DNA of 64,000 nucleotides, from assembly GCA_020726505.1 (NCBI GenBank), contig JAHLEZ010000013.1:372001-436000 (forward strand), written 5' to 3'. Of this stretch, positions 1 through 12,282 are shown piece after piece. The notes beneath the pieces were generated by a model that made no database searches, was not told where the DNA came from, and saw nothing but the letters and a program-made list of their open reading frames with translations. The position numbers and the translations under genes are program-made. This stretch comes from Leptodontidium sp. MPI-SDFR-AT-0119 (taxonomy: Eukaryota; Ascomycota; Leotiomycetes; Helotiales; Leptodontidiaceae). How positions within the stretch are numbered: position 1 is the first letter of the stretch; every line of letters starts with the position of its first letter.

Positions 1-1579
1 GTTCTTGCGTGTCGTTGATGGGAAGGATGCATGGTGGGATATAGAGGGGAAACCCCAGACTCAGATGCGATAGATATGATCTGCAGGCAAGTGGCCATCG
101 CATTTTCAGAGAATAGAAAAGAATACAATTCTTCAATCATAGAGATTTTAGCGCGAGCCGCGACTCTGTGAAGATCTTCTGTTGATCTTATGCTCATGTT
201 TACAAGCACCGTAAGTAGTAGGCAATGATAGGTATTCATTCATTAATCAAACAACTACAAACCCTCACAAGTCAAGACCCATCTGCCTTGCCGTCAACAC
301 CCTACACATAGTAAAATCTTACACTATCGTAATTTCAACTTCACAATATCCATAATATTCTCTTCTCTACCCATCCACCCACTTACAATTTTCATCCACT
401 CAGCCAGCAAGCCTCCCTCCCCTCCTTACATCCCCATCCCATCCCCAACTCAAATCCACAATTCCTCCTCATTTCTTCCTCCCTCCCAATCTACTATACT
501 ACACTACACTACAATACACTGTACCACACGACCACATCCACAAACCATACCCCCTAATACAACAGCAACCATCCCAAAGTACAAGCAGAACACAAGCACA
601 CATCAATCCATCCATCCATCCACAGCGCAGCGCAGCGTGTATAATATTCCAATCTCACAACCCCACGACATAATCCTCTCCTCCTCACTTCATCCAACCC
701 CAAAGGGAAATCCCGAATTCAAAGAAGAGAGAGAGCGCCACATACAAACACTACCCCATTTCATCAACCCCCCCCCCCCCCCCCCCCCCCCACCCCACCC
801 ACTCAATATATAAGAGAAAAGAACCCACCAAGTCACAGACCCACCTCCTCCATCCATCCATCCATCTACCCACCCTCCCAATCCAAATCCAAAAATTCAA
901 CACAATGAATACCCAGCCTTATGAATAGACTGCTATGCTGTAAGGAATATGTATACCACAGCCACTGTCAGAGCCAGATCATCAACCAGTCAGTCAACTG
1001 CATAGAGAAGATTTCGGTACGAATGGATCTAACTCGTAGCCCGTTGATGGTGGTGTTGTGCTATGCTGAGCTTTGTTGCATTGGCTGTTGAGTGAACATC
1101 CCGATCAACACGATACGTGATGTATAGTGGCCTATAATCAGCCTCCATAGACCTAATCCTTATTTGTAAGTATGAATTTCCAAGGGAATTAAGTCCTGAG
1201 AAAAGGGGAACGGAGTTAACACGAGTATTAAAAGAGTTAAAAAATGGAACACAGTTCAATACATATCACGAAGTATAATAAGACCAGTAGTTGTGTCGAC
1301 AACAATGAGACTTTTATTAGGTATTAACGGTGAGTTTTTGCCCTAGTGGCAGATTGCGAGAAAAAAGACAAGTTCCTGGGTATAGGGTATCAATACGCAG
1401 CAGAAATGCAACGCAGCAGACTAAAGACAAACAAGACGACACAATAATGCAAAATGAGAGTGGTATCAATCAAACAATCAATCTTGGGGTATTTCAAGGA
1501 GATCCGTTTCCCGACGATAATGAATTCGTTCATCAGTGAGAAATGACGCGATTTCGGACAATGTGTGGTTGGTTGGCGC
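1..1579. other. non-coding flank downstream of the PH-domain gene
   Basis: I see no supported gene here. The sequence is rich in C/A, with short ATCC repeats near 606-621 and 850-866 and a long C homopolymer. It lies 3' of the minus-strand PH-domain gene, so its right end should hold that gene's 3' UTR. Short frames here are glycine/tryptophan-rich readings of the repeats. Confidence 0.6.
768..791. repeat. 24-nt poly(C) homopolymer
   Basis: An uninterrupted run of about 24 C residues, followed by CACCCCACCC. It is visible directly. Its true length is uncertain, because homopolymers of this size are often miscounted by sequencing and assembly. Confidence 0.9.
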
Positions 1580-3420
1580 TTATGCGGAAGCAGAAACCTG
1601 GGGGGTCGATTGAGGAACAACTGGGGCTGGCTCAGAAACGACTGGGGCTTCGGAGGTAGCTGGCTCGGCCTCCTCGCTGGCAGCTGGCTTCTCGGCCTTT
1701 GGGGATGCCTTGCCCTTGACGGTAGCACGGAGCTTGGCGAATGGGGACTTTGGCTTCTCGGTCTCCTCGTCGCTGGTGGTGGCCTTCTCCTTCTTGCTCA
1801 ACCATGGCAGGGAGCTCTTGCGCTTGTCGCTCTTGACAACAGGTGTCTCAGCGGCCTTGGTCTCTCCGTTGGTAGCGGGGACCTCGGTGGTCTCAGCTGG
1901 GACAGTGGCTGGAGAGGCAACTGAAGTAGCCAAAGGCTCGCTCTCCTCGACAGCTGGGATGACTGGGGCATTCTCGCTCACTGGCTCAGTCTCCTTGGCT
2001 GGGACGGCTGGGGAAGCATCGGCCTCTGGCTTCTTCTCCTTGTGTTGAGAGAATTGGGACTTGAGAGTACCGAAAATGCTGTTGCGCTTGGGGGCAACGG
2101 GTTTGGCCTCAACTGGGGCGGCCTCAGTAGCTGGGGCTGGCTCAGTGACTTCTGGAGCGACGGCTGGCTCTGGGGCAGCAACAACTGGCTCCTCAGCAGC
2201 TGGGGCAGGGGCAGCGGCCTCCTCAGTAGTGGCTGGGGTAGCATCCTTCTTCTCCTCGGTCTTCTCCTCCTTCTTGCCAATACCGAAACTACCGAAGATG
2301 GAGTTGCGCTTGCGGGATTCGCTGCGGCTCTTGCGGGCCTTCTTCTCCTCTTTTCTTCTCTTCCTTGACCTCCTTCTTCTCCTCGGCCTTTTCAGCCTTC
2401 TCCTCAGCCTTTTCTTCCTTCTTCTCCTCCTTGGCAGCCTCGACCTTCTCGACTGACTTCTTTGGTGCGCTAGCAGCGGCGACGACAGCTGGCTTGGTCA
2501 AGTCTGTGTGTGCCTTCTTGTATTCCTCGGTCTCAACAACGGTTGGTGCGAGCTCCTTGGCCTCAGCGACCTTGCCCTTCAGGACAGCGACCCAATTGTC
2601 ACGGTCTCCGAGAGTGTTGGCCTGGAAAGTGTGCTTTTGTCCGCCAAGAGTGAAGTGGAAGTCCACAGTACCCTCCTCGGTGATATCGGAAACATCGGAC
2701 TAACCCTAACAGTCAGCTGATGTTTTGGAATCATTGATGACGAGCTTTGCTTACCAGGTTGATGATGCCGGCAGGGGTAGCCTTCTCGCTGGCCTTCTTG
2801 GTGAAGAACAGGAGACCCTTGCCAGTGTGTGCAGCCCAAGCAACGTTCTTGCTGGCGGTGTCTTGTGCCTTCTCACCACGGAGGTAGCTTGACAAAGTCT
2901 TGCTCTCGACTGGCTCGGTGCCGAAGTAGAAGAACTTCTTCTGGAAGATGAAACTCCTGAGGCAATTGTCAATTTGATGTGCAATCGAAGATCGATGCTG
3001 GTAGAGTTTGCTGTGTAACAGCCAATGTCGAGCTGGAGGTCGACAGGTGATGGTTCGCAGCCTCGCGTAAACATGCCAATGTGCAACGATCAGAGCTCGA
3101 AAGAACACATTTACACGTCGAAGATCGCCATGTTTATAATACGAGCTCATCATGAATGAATGGCAAAAAACTTACTTGAGAAGACCAGGTCCCTTGTATC
3201 CTAGGACGCCCTCCTCGACGGGCTTCACCTCCTCTTTGACTGGAGCAGCCTCGGTGACATCCTCTTTTGGTGCCTCGGCGACGACTGGAGCCTCGGGGGC
3301 GGTGGTAGTTGCTGGCTCCGCACTGGGCTCGACAATAGGAGCAGTCTCAACTGGCTTTGGTGTCTCGACAGGTGCCTCTGGTTGAGGAGCGACCTCGACG
3401 GGCTTTGCTTCGGCAGACAT
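1580..3420 (-). CDS. PH-domain protein (fungal 'meiotic expression up-regulated protein 6' type), apparent frameshift
   Basis: Three exons: 3420-3176, 2956-2755 and 2699-1580. Intron 1 (3175-2957) has GTAAGT/CAG ends and intron 2 (2754-2700) GTAAGC/TAG. Residues 1-80 are acidic and rich in Pro, Ala and Glu. The next ~115 residues read as a PH domain, with the signature KKFFYFG, a GKGLLFF strand, GIINLSDVSD across the second junction, and HTFQANTLGDRDNW. A long Lys/Glu tail follows. The tail repeats the motif KRNSIFG and a KRKSSLPWL variant, a possible basic binding or phosphorylation module (inference). As written the frame ends near 2289. Removing one base of the four-T run at 2351-2354 would join it to the open frame ending at 1580, giving about 521 aa instead of 285. 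The role is unknown; PH domains usually bind phosphoinositides or protein partners at membranes. The family name is from memory of database titles. Confidence 0.8.
2351..2354 (-). other. apparent +1 frameshift in the PH-domain gene (A4 run on the coding strand)
   Basis: Upstream of this point the coding strand reads ...EVKEEKK in the PH-domain frame. Downstream, the conserved-looking tail (KKARKSRSESRKRNSIFG) lies one base out of phase. No GT donor lies near the site in this purine-rich stretch, so an intron is unlikely. The simplest explanation is one extra base in the A4 run, either a sequencing/assembly error or a real disabling indel. Confidence 0.7.
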
Positions 3421-6400
3421 GTTGTGGAAGTGTGTAAAGGGGCGGGTGGTGTTTTGAAGAAGAGGGAGATTGGGGTATCTATTACAAAGAGTATTGGAAG
3501 TGAAGAAGGTGAAGAAAACAGGTGAACCGTGAAGGAGGGAGGGAGGCTCTTTTGTTCTTTCGAGGATGAGTCGATCGAGTGTGTGGATGGGCAGAGGAGA
3601 GGAAAGGACGAAAGAAAAATAAGACGGGAGACTTTTATCATTGGGAGGAGCAGCCCGGCATGCAGGGATGTGGAGGTGCAGGGGGGACGTGCAGGGGAGG
3701 GAGAGCAGGAGCGCTACGCTAGGGGTGGGCTAGAAGTGGATCTAGGCCTAGAGCTAGTGAGAAGCTAGTTACCTAGGCGAAATGAAATTGGAGCAGGAGA
3801 AGCAGAGCAGAAAGCAGTCTGTCCAATAGCATTGTACCTAGGCAGCGTACAAGTAATAACCAGAAGGAACGATCAACGGGATGCTAGGCGAGAAGACGAG
3901 AGAGTTACCAGCCCAGCAGAGACTGCGAGGAAGTGACAGGCATGAAAATTGACGGTAAATTAAGTAAGTCAACCTGGAAGGTTGGAAGGAAGCAGGCAAG
4001 GCAAGACCCGCCTATCAATTTGCATCAAATGGTAAAGTGCCTACCTACAACCCGCTCACTCCCCTTCCAACCTCCGATCTAAATCAGCCAATTCAACTCA
4101 ATACGCAAACGGGTGAGGCCAGGCCAGGCCAGGCCAAATGGGGCTCTAATTCGCTTCACTTCAATACCATGAAGAAATACTCGAGTAAGAAAAATATCCC
4201 GAAGATCGCAACAGCCCGATCTACTCGAATCAGTCACTTCGGTACTTTCCTTACCTGACACTGGGCCGCTGCTTGACCAAACTGTACAGAGCCAAAGCCG
4301 TCCGTACTAATACTTGCATAACATCACCGTCGTCAAATCGTCGCCGCCCAATAATATACTTACTGCAAATTACTCGCAGACATACTTTTCCTCCCAAAGT
4401 AACTTTCAAACCGTGACCGCCGCCATCAAGCAGCTGGCCCTAACACGCCATCAGGAGTTCGAGATCGTCATCCTGATCATGCGAGCACCTGGTTGTTTGG
4501 AAGTTCCAGAGTCCAGACAAGGCAGACCCGGACGCCTATTGGACGGCATCAAGCAGCCACTGGTCAAGGGTGGATGTGCAGGACTGGTGGTCAGTGGTGG
4601 AGGTTGTGTGTCTCCTCCTCTCCACCTTCCAATGCCCAGCTGTCCTGCACTCGCTTCGACTGGCCAGCTGCTGAGCTGCATGCATAATGGCACATGGTTC
4701 ACATGGTCTGCACAACAGAATACGCCTCGTCGTCTCGTAACTTCTTTTCCCCCTCTTGCTATGCCTCGCCATGCCATGCCCAGATCTCATCATCCTATTT
4801 ACCAAGGTATGGATGGTGGCAAAAAAGACGTCTCTTTCAACATGTCAGCCCGAGCTATCCAGACTCACTCTCTCTCCTCTCTCTCCTCTCTCTCTCCTCT
4901 CTCTCCTCTCTCTCTCCTCTCTCTCTCCTCTCTCTCCTCTCTCTCTCCTGAGCGAGCCCGCGCTGTCCATCGAATCTGGCTGACCCAACAACAGCCAGCC
5001 AAACTTCAATAAATTATAGAGTTGTAAATTTAACCACTTTTCTAGGGTATGGGCCCCCTATCAGTTAGTTCCTCCCAGAGTTCCAGCATCCGCACTCCAC
5101 AGCCCAGGCGTCAGATCCATATCCGAGGTGCCCCGACTCGTCCTCACACTCGTCCCCCAGCCCAATCCCAATCCAAATGAAGCTGCCGGGAGATTGGACG
5201 CCTCGGACGCCCCCAGACATCTAGAAGTGAGCTTTGGCCTCAATGACCAGTCCGTGGGTATGGTAGGTTACCTACTCGACTCGCTTGCACACCTAATGCC
5301 TAATGTGAAGTCACAATATACTTCGTAGTAGGGGTAATAGTTGTCACTGCAGGGGGTGCTGCTCTAACTTAAGTAGGGAATAATGCTCAGAATTTGGAAA
5401 CCCTATTGGACAAATTCCCCTGTTCTCGAAGAACTCTCTAGAAGTCTTGGCTACAACTATTCCCCCAACTACCAAAGTACAGCCATCATGGCTTCGATCG
5501 GGAGATCTTGAGTCTAGAATAAAAGGTCTACCCCTTGGTACTGGACGGGTAGTTATTGCAGGCTACTTCCGTGCCATCAGGAGACTTTACCTAGACAGGA
5601 CTTTCAACAGCACATGAAGCAACATCGGCTGGATAGACCACCAACCATTTGAAGATGGCTGCTCATGGCTGCTCGATCATCTCTTGGCAGGCGGCCTGCA
5701 TTAATAATGCGATGCTACCCATCTGCTTGTTGCGCGCTGTGCTCAGTGCTGTGCTCTCAGCTGTTTCGTTTCAGGTAAGAGTGTCGTGTGCAGGCTCTCA
5801 CACTTGCTTGGCTGAAATGCCCTCCAACCCTCTTCCCATCCCACAGCACAAATACTGTCATCATCTGCTACACCCGCCGTCGTGTCAAGAGACTCCAACT
5901 CCGTAAGTCGGCTCGGAAAACTCTCGAGGTCTCCCCATCTTGCAAGATGTTGTCCTAGAGTCCTAGATTGTAGACCTGACTGAGTCCTTATCTTCCAAAA
6001 AGTCTAGCCTACTTTATTTTCATTTCGTATTCTATTTCATTTGTGCCGCTGTCTAGTCGCCCGTCGCTATCCATCCTCGTTCGTGGTCGTCTACTGGCGC
6101 CCTTTCTTTCTACTTCAGACTTTCAAATTTCCCTGCATCAGCCACTAACGCGGCATCCCTACAAGCTCTCCAAGTCCCGGCAGCGAATGTCTAGCACGAC
6201 GCCCGGCCGATCCACTTCAGGAGTCAGTCAGGAAGTGGAAATGGAAATGGAAATGCCAGGCCCACAGCGCCAAACCCAGAATCAACCTCAGTCGGTGCCC
6301 ATTTTTTCCCTCTCATCTCATCTCATCTCATCTCCCTTCCCAGCCCGTCCAAACAGCCGGCACCGAGAAACCATCAAGCAACCATCAAACCAAACGAAAA

Positions 6401-9400
6401 TTCGGTCGGTCCGTCAGTGGAGTCGGCCAATACTTTTCTTAAATCTCTTTCTCTTACCCAAAAGTCTCCACTCTTCTGGAATATTATTAGTAACACATTT
6501 TTCTCTGCTCTTTCTCTTTCCAACCTAAATAAGATAAGTCCAGATCCAGATCCAGATCCAGACCTCGAGACTCTTTTCCAACCAACTTCATTTTCAAGTT
6601 TTCAAGTTTTTCTTTTCAAAAACACCGAGACGAAGGCAAGAAAGACAAGGAAAGGAAGGGGCAAAGCAAGATTACCTAGGTAAAAGACATGGCTCTTGCT
6701 CAAGTCCTTGTTTCGGCTCAGATGCACGCATCGCCGTTTTCGCGGGGTCTGCATTGTCCTGTTTCTGTTTCTCCTGCCTGCTGCTGCTGCATCTGCATCT
6801 CCCATCCCATGTGTGCAGCCATAGCCATCGGCTGGGCTAAGTATGTCACTGTGCAGCTTCGGATAGTGCAGCGCTATGCAGCTCATTGCAGCCCTTGCAA
6901 ACCAGGAGTCATCCATATCCCTAGCGGTGTCGAGCCGAGTACGACGGCACAAGCAAAGGTAAGACTAGACCACCTGCGACTGTGCAATCCTTGGGTACAG
7001 GCACAACACAACAGACCAGACGAAACCTGTAGAACAGAGTCCAGCCGGTTGATGGCGTATCGTATCGTATCAGAAGACCTAATGCACCGGGATATTTTCG
7101 CACACGAAGAATAAGGTAGATCTCCAGATGGGATGGGGATGGGATCTGATCGTCAGGCCACACATAACAGTACAGAAAAGTACACCGCTCAGATAAGGCC
7201 ACCACCTCTCATTCGCAGGCATTTCCCACCTTACCTAGAATGCTAGATCTCGGGAAGTGTCTGTCTGTCTACGAGTAGGTCTCATGAACAATAATACGAA
7301 ACGAGAAATTCAGAACCATGACTCAGTTTGGATGGCTTCTATTTTTTTCCCTTCGGCTGTTGCGGATGGGGCCTATGGGCATCGGTATCGTGGTGAGGTT
7401 GAGATGCATCATGACGAAGCACACCATTTTTCAAGTCGACAAGGGAAGTCCAAGTTTTCTATTTTACATGCCTTGCTCCTGCTGTCTTGACCGTTTCTGT
7501 TCAAGTCTGGAAGTTTCGATTTGCATCTCTCCCGTGGAGTTGGCTAGGATCCTCCCGGAAGAAGTTCGCAGCCTTGTTACTCACAATGTTGTTTGATGCA
7601 TCTGATCTTGGGTTACAGTTGACACTAGATTTGAGGGTATTCATATTCCAGAAATCCGTTCTTTTTTTTACTATCTGCCTTGCTTTTTTTTCGCTTGACT
7701 GAACTTCGGCAAGGAGGAGGACGAGAATGATGGTGGTAGAGGTCACGTGATGGTATTTTTTCTGTTATGATGATGTCCGAGCTACTCTTGGTAAAGGCCG
7801 GGTTTCTCTAATGATGGATATCAAGTCATCCATTATCTCAAGCATCATTCCCGACTCCATTTCTCGCTTTCTGGGTCGGTTCCGAAAGACATCAAATTGA
7901 CACGTGATACACCCCTTTCTTCAATTTGCCTCGCATCATTTACCATCCGGTGACCACAGAAGCGTCCAGTGAAAATCTTACTTGATGTCCAGATTCATCA
8001 TGTATGCTCTCTTCTTTACATCTTACAAGTCGAGTATCATCAATCATCTGCTATCTCTTAGCGTTGCCGAGGATAAATCAGCCTTTTAAGCTTTCCGAAT
8101 AATTTCCTTCCTCTTTTCACCTAAGTACATTGCTCAAGTTATTGTCGACGAGCAACGCCCTTCGACTGATCTATTACTATTAAATGAGCATTATTAAAAT
8201 CCAATTATTATTCTCAAGATTTCTCCTCTCCTGTTCCTCTACTTCCTCATCACAGCTGCCATCATCATCAATGGGCGGTGTAATCCAGTGAAATGAAAAG
8301 ATCGCAAGATTCCGGAACTACTTGTTTAGATTCCTCGCCTACAAGGCCGCTAGTATTTCAATTGCTCGATATCAGCCTCTGGGTAGCGTCAATTGATCCT
8401 CTCAATAACCCAGCTTTCGCTGCTCTTCCTCGCAATCAGCTCCCACCCTTCGAATGCGCATAGAATACAACCTCAGCAACCTGCAACATAATTTGACCCT
8501 TCTAAGTCCTGAATTCAGGCAAGTACTTCCAATTGATTCAATCCGTGTGTTTGCACTCTCACTCTTAACTATCTTGCCCTCAAGATTCACAATTGATACC
8601 TCCCCATTTCCTCACCGCCAATCTGACTCCCTCACAGAAACTTTCTCGCTAAGCATTTGCACCCGAGAACCCATATCAGATCATCATCTCATAACAACAA
8701 CACCTCTTATTCAACGTCGGTGGAAGGTTACCTCCTCATCATACCCATTTTTGGAAAGCTGTGCTCGGACATTGCTCATCTCATCTCTGGTATGCAGATA
8801 TTCAGTTTACTTATAGCTTCACTTCTCTTTTGGATGCTTCATCTTTGCACGTAACATTCGGTTTAAAGAACATCCAGTAGGATTGTCTCCAAGCTATTAG
8901 AGTCTCTCTCTCTTGCCTCAGTAGTACCACCTCTTTAGTTCTGCCCTTGACCCCCACTGTACCGCCGATATACCCTCACTTTCCTTGCGTCCTATTTGGA
9001 ATGGGCGAACCATCATCTCGTCATTTCATCCTCCTGTTTCACCACCTCTGATCGAACTCAAAGTTAGGGCTGAAGGAAGTTTACTTGGACCTCATCCTAA
9101 GAGAATCAACAATTCTCCCCACTCACATAACCTATACCTTCCTTCATCTTTAACGCCTCTGTTGTCCTCCTATCTACTTTGGCAACTCAATCACATCACC
9201 AGCCTCATCCTGGATTTCACTTTCTCAATTGAATTACCTTCGAACTCAGTTTTCACTGCTTGAATTGTCTTTGTCCTCGGCATCCAGTTTAGTGGGGTCT
9301 ATTGACATTCGCAGTACGTTAGCGTTGAATGTTGTTTTGGCGAGGTCTTTTTTTATTCCTCATCCTCTCCTATTGCCTCTTCCTTACCTTCCCTTCAACT

Positions 9401-10015
9401 CAACACAACACTCCCAAACTTCTTTAGCAAACAGCAATAAAAATACAATCGTATCCTTGCTTTACAACATAATATGGCATCATTCCTTGCTCTTGCAATA
9501 CAGCTGTGTTCCTTGAGATCAAGCTGTCCTGCAATCTCTGGCTTTTAGCATTCACGATTCCTGAACGTCTGGGATTGACGAGGTTCCTATTGTTCTTTTG
9601 CCTCCCTATCTCTGTCTCTTCTCCTTAACACTACGCAATTCAATCTATTCCTCCTTCAACTACATGGAACCTTGCAACTTCCTTCACTGCAACTTCGCTA
9701 CCCCTCCATAATAGCACTCATCTTGCTACCTCTACGCAATCCATTTGTTCTTGTATCACAACCCTCTTCTCCTCCAACACACCACATTCCTCCCATTGGA
9801 GCTCAACCACCTACAACTCCTCAAAACCCTTCTCTCACAAGCCAGGTCTCCACTCATCCTCCGCATGCTCATCTTTACCTCCAAATTCCCAATCCTCGAT
9901 TTCCAACTTTCAAGTTCCGAAACTCCATTGCAAATATTTACTAACATGTTACACCAGAGCAGCTCATAAAATTACATCCGCCTCCTGATCGAAAAAAAAC
10001 AAAACCACACACACA
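3421..10015. other. 6.6 kb stretch without a convincing gene
   Basis: The left end is the promoter side of the PH-domain gene. No frame has a start, splice sites and recognisable protein content together. The longest frame (4314-5012) begins at TTG and encodes low-complexity Ser/Leu from a CT microsatellite. The stretch contains simple repeats: AGGCC near 4117, CT at 4868-4949, GAAAT near 6236, CATCT near 6318 and AGATCC near 6541. From about 8.1 to 10.0 kb the plus strand is strongly pyrimidine-rich with many short frames, which could be a long leader or promoter of the gene at 10016 (inference). Confidence 0.5.
4868..4949. repeat. CT/CTCTCC microsatellite
   Basis: About 80 bp of alternating CTCTCTCCT units, visible directly. 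It generates the Leu-Ser-Ser runs seen in all plus-strand frames and is likely length-polymorphic. Confidence 0.9.
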
Positions 10016-12282
10016 ATGGCGCGATCCTTGGAATTCCAGCAGCCGCCTTTTGATGCTCAGCTCCAGGAGATTGAGGATATTCGTCGTGCCCGATACGGTC
10101 CTAGTTATACTAGGCACACGACAGACTTGGTTGACATCAAGCCCGATCCACTCCCTGAGCCAGTCTTAGCCGACATCAAACCCGATGCGCTTCCCAAATC
10201 AGACGTAGCCGACATCAAACCCGATCCGCTTCCCACATCAGACTGGGATTTCGCCGATTTCAGAACCATTGTGAAGACCCCAGAGCTGTTGGCTAAAGAG
10301 GCCGTTGATAAGGAATTGGAGGGCTGGCCGTGGAAGGAGTGTCCCCAGAAGCTTCTCACCCTTGTAAGAACGGCGTCTTCTCCGAGGCAGTCTGATCCAG
10401 GCGCTGACTTCAGAACAGGGACCGTTCGCCTTTAACTATGCAGCCGATGGAGGAGCGAACACTTCACCGCGATTCAAGTTGCCACAGGCATTTCAAACAT
10501 CTCCACTCTTGACAAAGTTGTTTGGCAATGATGTCGTCGCTCGCACTCTCCTTCAAATGATATTCCAAAACCATAGCTCGGCGTGGAAGTTCTGGTCAAC
10601 CTGTCAAGAGATGACACACATCTACGACAGCCAAGTTGTGAGACCCCCAAAACGTCAGCACATTCCTCTTTTCTAGTTTGGCTAACTTCGTACTCAGCAT
10701 CTGTGGGACATGACCGGAACATTCGAAGATGCTGGTTATTTTCACAACTGCGAAAAGCCTCGTTACGGCCCAGGCGCACCAACCGACCCATGGGATCAAG
10801 GCTCCGTCTCTCCAATCATAGTCATCGCCCCATTCCGAAGACCCAGTGGTCCAGCATCCTACTTCGAGCAGGTCAGAAACGTGCACAGAATGAGTAGGTC
10901 CTCCTCTACACCGCCCAGCACAAAATCTAACTCATCTATCCAGGTCTCGCAATGTCAAACTTCGCCGAGAACATGCAAAACCTCCAAATCCACCGCATCA
11001 GCTTCTTAACCCCGCAACTCCTAGGCCTACTCATCCCCAAGATGACAAACCTCAAAGTCCTCGGCATCTACCAATGCCAACTGATGCACGTAGCCGAGAT
11101 CTTCCGCCTCCTCGATATCATCAAGACGGACCGCCCTCTCGGCCGTGAGAACCAGATCTCCCTAGACTTCTTCCCAATGTGGCACCAAGGCCCCGTCCCA
11201 GTGGACGACAAGGGGGACCGCAGCATCTTCTTCGCAGGCACGTATGGAGTTACGTGGGATAACTCAGACATGGACCACTGTCTCGCAATCTGGGCCATCG
11301 TCATGCGTGCATTGCCTCTAGCTCGTGCTCAGAACATCGATCTCGTTAGTAAAGGCACGGCATTCAGACAGTGGCTTGACAAGGGATTGTTGTGGAAGGT
11401 TGAGAAGACTTTGCAGGCGATGCTTGATCCGAAGCCTGATGTTCGCGTCATTGCAGCTCTGGCTGATGCTCGCAATTCCGACCATGGGGGAAATTGGCGT
11501 ACTTTTACTAGCAACAGCAGGATTGGATGTCGTCCTGAAGGTTATGAACCGTAAGTCCTCCTTGCTCTGATCTATCCCATACCGACCATATCCTAAACAC
11601 ATCCCGGTATCTTCATCTAGGTACTAACTCCATCCTCCAGGTACGTGAGGACATATCGCTGCAACACTTGCAGAGTTGAGAACTTGGGTATCTTCTACAA
11701 GTGGCACGACCTGCTCGAGCTGCAAGCTTTCAATGGAAACAACACTCGCCTGGCAAACCTCACCTGCTACGGATGCAAGCTCATGATCATCTGTCGACAT
11801 GAGAAAGACCACTACAAGGCTGCTAAGCGTAGACTTATGAAGGCTTGGTTGCATAGTGGACCGGGTGGTGAATGGAATACCACAGATCTGAATAAGGCTC
11901 TTTAGTAAGTGTCTCTCTCCCTCCTTTCTCTCTCTCTCTCTCTTTACCCCGATCACCAACCCTTTCCTTAATCCCCACAAACCACGGCCACAACCATAAA
12001 CCTAAACTAAATCCCCCTCTTAGCGATTTCAACGCCCGCGACATCATGACCAAAGCCGACCGCATGGACAATAGGCGCATAGAGTCTATGAACCACACCA
12101 ACCCAGCCCACAACTACGACGCTGAGTACGAGTGCCGGCAGAAGCTCATCCCATGGGAGCAGTACGGCAAACACGGCTACTGCCGCCGCAGCCCCACAGC
12201 TGATATCCCCGAGAGAACTGCGCCGCTCGATGAGTGGAGTCGCCATTCGATGGATAATAGGAATGCGCATTGTCGGTGGTGA
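10016..12282 (+). CDS. hypothetical protein with Cys-rich C-terminal part and N-terminal tandem repeat (6 exons, 630 aa)
   Basis: Exons 10016-10363, 10419-10637, 10698-10893, 10944-11550, 11641-11904 and 12024-12282. All introns have GT..AG ends, phases agree, and the lengths sum to 631 codons. The N-terminus carries three 13-residue repeats beginning DIKPD. The centre (exon 4) is Leu-rich (LLGLLIPKMTNLKVLGIYQC) and resembles the leucine-rich part of fungal F-box-type proteins, but I cannot name a family. Exon 5 has paired cysteines, CNTC and CYGC, with a nearby CRHEKDHY, arranged like a zinc-ribbon or treble-clef site. Exon 6 keeps further Cys and His residues (AEYECRQ, GYCRRS, AHCRW at the end). 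I do not recognise a function; metal binding is inference from the cysteine spacing. Intron 5 carries a CT microsatellite near its donor. Confidence 0.75.
10133..10249 (+). repeat. three 39-nt in-frame tandem repeats (DIKPD unit)
   Basis: Units 10133-10171, 10172-10210 and 10211-10249 each encode 13 residues starting Asp-Ile-Lys-Pro-Asp and continuing (P/A)LP. Units 2 and 3 are very similar at the nucleotide level, which suggests recent duplication. Confidence 0.9.

Noticed and set aside
690..881. Glycine/tryptophan-rich minus-strand frame
   Set aside because: It is a direct translation of the poly(C) run and ATCC repeats.
2042..2720. Plus-strand frames opposite the PH-domain gene
   Set aside because: Ser/Leu/Phe-rich antisense readings of the Lys/Glu tail.
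2956..3176. Box C/D-like elements (ATGATGA, CTGA) and a GAGCTCG inverted repeat in intron 1 of the PH-domain gene
   Set aside because: No terminal stem pairs outside the boxes, so a hosted snoRNA is not supported.
4314..5012. 232-codon plus-strand frame
   Set aside because: It starts with TTG, its second half is Leu/Ser runs produced by a CT microsatellite, and it shows no domain, signal or splice structure.
6043..7114. Several 60-160-codon plus-strand frames
   Set aside because: They contain repeat-derived residues (EMEMEM, DPDPDPD), lack conserved motifs and overlap each other; no coherent gene model emerges.
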